A DNA stretch of 64,000 bases from Bradyrhizobium sp. CCBAU 51765 (GTDB taxonomy: Bacteria > Pseudomonadota > Alphaproteobacteria > Rhizobiales > Xanthobacteraceae): assembly GCF_015291725.1 (NCBI RefSeq), contig NZ_CP030038.1:3027001-3091000 (forward strand), in the 5' to 3' direction. Under the pieces are notes generated by a model. The model was not told the DNA's origin. It was given only the letters and a program-made list of their open reading frames with translations, and did not search any database. Shown piece by piece: positions 62,684 to 64,000 of the stretch (positions are counted from its first letter, which is position 1; each line of letters starts with the position of its first letter). A program made the translations under genes and the position numbers.

Positions 62684-63655
62684 CTACTCCGCCACCTCGA
62701 GCGCGTGCACCGAGAACATGTTCGCCGCGTCCGTCCAGCTCTCGCGGACGCGCCAGCCCGCGCCCTGCGCCAGCGCGGCGAAACGCTCGATGCTGTATTT
62801 GTAGCTGTTCTCGGTGTGGATGCTCTCGCCGGGGCGGAACGAGAAGCTGGTGCCGAGCAGACGCACGGTCTGGCTCTTCTTGCTGATCAGATGCATCTCG
62901 ATCCGGTGCCGCTCGCGATTGTAGATCGCGCGATGGGTGAAGGCGGAGAGATCGAAATTGCCGCCGAGCTCGCGATTGATGCGCACCAGCACATTCAGGT
63001 TGAAGCGCGCGGTGACGCCGGCGGCGTCGTTGTAGGCGTCAAAGAGGATCCGCTCGTCCTTCTCGAGATCGGCGCCGATGATCATCTGCGCGCCCTTGCC
63101 GAGAATCTTGCGGGCGCTCCTCAGGAAGGCCTGGGCCTCTTGCGGTTCGAAATTGCCGATGGTCGAACCCGGGAAGAAGCCGACCTTCGGCATGGATGCG
63201 ACCTGCTTGGGCAGCTCGAACGGCGTGGTGAAGTCGGCGGCGACCGGATAGATGCCGAGCGTCGGGAAGTCGCGCTTCAGCCCGTTCGCCTGCGCCTTCA
63301 GGAAGTCGCCGGAAATATCGACGGGGACATAGGCCGCGAACCTGCAATGATCGAGCAGCAGGCGGACCTTCGTGGTCGCGCCGGCGCCGAACTCGACGAG
63401 CGCCGCGTGCTCCGGAATGATGCTTGCGATCTCGCCCCCGCGCTCTCTCAGGATCGCAAGCTCTGTGCGCGTCGGATAATATTCCGGCAGGCGCGTGATG
63501 GCCTCGAACAGCTCCGATCCCGTCGCGTCATAGAAATATTTCGGCGACAGTTTTTTCGGCTGCTGCGAGAGGTCCTCGATGGCCTCGCGGGCAAAGGCGG
63601 TGGTCTGCTCGTCGGGAAGATGGGCTTCGGCCAAAGCGCTGGCGTGCACATTCAT
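62684..63655 (-). CDS. egtD: L-histidine N-alpha-methyltransferase (EgtD)
   Basis: A 323-aa EgtD: KKLSPKYFYDATGSELFEAI at the start, LVEFGAGATTKVRLLLDHCR (the SAM-binding segment), and FFPGSTIGNFEPQEAQAFLR. It trimethylates histidine to hercynine, the first step of ergothioneine synthesis. ATG 63655 is preceded by AGGAGAG. It lies 48 bp downstream of the EgtB-like gene on the same strand, so both are in one operon. Confidence 0.95.
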   Translation of the reverse strand: MNVHASALAEAHLPDEQTTAFAREAIEDLSQQPKKLSPKYFYDATGSELFEAITRLPEYYPTRTELAILRERGGEIASIIPEHAALVEFGAGATTKVRLLLDHCRFAAYVPVDISGDFLKAQANGLKRDFPTLGIYPVAADFTTPFELPKQVASMPKVGFFPGSTIGNFEPQEAQAFLRSARKILGKGAQMIIGADLEKDERILFDAYNDAAGVTARFNLNVLVRINRELGGNFDLSAFTHRAIYNRERHRIEMHLISKKSQTVRLLGTSFSFRPGESIHTENSYKYSIERFAALAQGAGWRVRESWTDAANMFSVHALEVAE

Positions 63656-63703
63656 GATACTCTCCTGAACGCGCTGTCCGGCGCGCATTGATCGTCGGAA
63701 AAT

Positions 63704-64000
63704 TTAGTCGTAATCGGCGAGCCGCAGTCCGGTGAACTGCCAGCGATGGTGCGGATAGAAGAAGTTGCGATAGGTGATACGGCTGTGGCCTTGCGGAGTT
63801 GCGAGCGAGGAGCCGCGCAGCACCAGCTGGTTGACCATGAACTTGCCGTTGTACTCGCCGAGCGCGCCTTCGACGGCGCGGTAACCGGGATAGGGTGAAT
63901 AGGAGCTGCGGGTCCATTGCCAGGCGATGCCGAAGGCGTCGTTGAGCTGGCCGGCGCGGGCCGCGACCTCCCATTCCATCTCGGTCGGCAGGTGTTTTCC
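63704..64000 (-). CDS. egtB: Ergothioneine synthase EgtB, 3' part (cut by the window edge)
   Basis: Only the C-terminal 98 or so residues are visible. They belong to the formylglycine-generating-enzyme-like domain of Egt[21 protein letters not shown], then [20 protein letters not shown], then [20 protein letters not shown] and [20 protein letters not shown]. EgtB uses iron and oxygen to join hercynine with cysteine or glutathione. The gene continues beyond base 64000. It is upstream of egtD in the same direction. Confidence 0.9.
   Translation of the reverse strand, partial: GKHLPTEMEWEVAARAGQLNDAFGIAWQWTRSSYSPYPGYRAVEGALGEYNGKFMVNQLVLRGSSLATPQGHSRITYRNFFYPHHRWQFTGLRLADYD

Overview
The window is alphaproteobacterial chromosome and reads as Bradyrhizobium or a very close relative. 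The basis is high GC with strong GC3 bias, a core set (recA, gcvTHP, alaS, icd, purC/S/Q/L, bolA) in rhizobial style, GAAC-N7-GAAC LexA-type boxes at recA, the alphaproteobacterial F1-ATPase inhibitor zeta (DUF1476), many tiny rhizobial proteins, and several families of intergenic palindromes. The assignment rests on recognition, not on a search.

Layout. 0-5.2 kb: MmyB-type XRE regulator, DsbA-family oxidoreductase, GNAT protein and two divergent transglutaminase-like proteins. 5.2-13.9 kb: a compact redox/sulfur locus. Four minus-strand genes (SQR-like flavoprotein, thioredoxin 2, DUF2892 protein, CcoG) face four plus-strand genes (ArsR-type regulator, RND adaptor, RND pump, AhpD-like protein). 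The shared 78-bp intergenic region carries a near-perfect palindrome over both predicted promoters. The regulator has two cysteines spaced as in the persulfide sensors BigR/SqrR. 13.9-19.2 kb: many small exported or cytoplasmic proteins, including two paralogues sharing a C-terminal DPWGG motif. 19.2-25.9 kb: an accessory stretch with fewer core genes (Rap1a-like protein, a PVGK-repeat peptide, an ICMT-like methyltransferase, two hydrolases) that ends in an IS3-family remnant just upstream of recA.

25.9-40 kb: recA with two LexA-type boxes, the gcvT-gcvH-gcvP operon behind a tandem glycine riboswitch, alaS followed by a cyclic-nucleotide-gated channel, NADP-isocitrate dehydrogenase with a clear terminator, and a TrmJ-DUF559 fusion. 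40-44.3 kb: DoxX protein, TetR regulator and an OsmC / acyl-CoA dehydrogenase / sulfurtransferase operon. 44.4-50.4 kb: a cyanate uptake and hydrolysis operon (substrate-binding protein, permease, ATPase, cyanase) preceded by a sigma-54 promoter. Upstream lie three repeated ACGA-N4-TCGT sites and a divergent sigma-54 activator that has PAS domains but no receiver domain. 50.4-62.7 kb: purC, purS, purQ, purL and bolA, interrupted by corA, a Bug-type binding protein, a DMT transporter and a thioesterase, then an acyltransferase, DUF1328, DUF427 and LtrA. 62.7-64 kb: ergothioneine genes egtD and the 3' part of egtB.

The two best candidates for new biology are the BigR/SqrR-type divergent locus (5.26-13.82 kb) and the sigma-54-controlled cyanate locus (44.4-50.33 kb). 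In both, a regulator, its apparent DNA sites and a coherent set of target genes can be read directly from the sequence. No CRISPR array, tRNA, rRNA or intact mobile element was seen.
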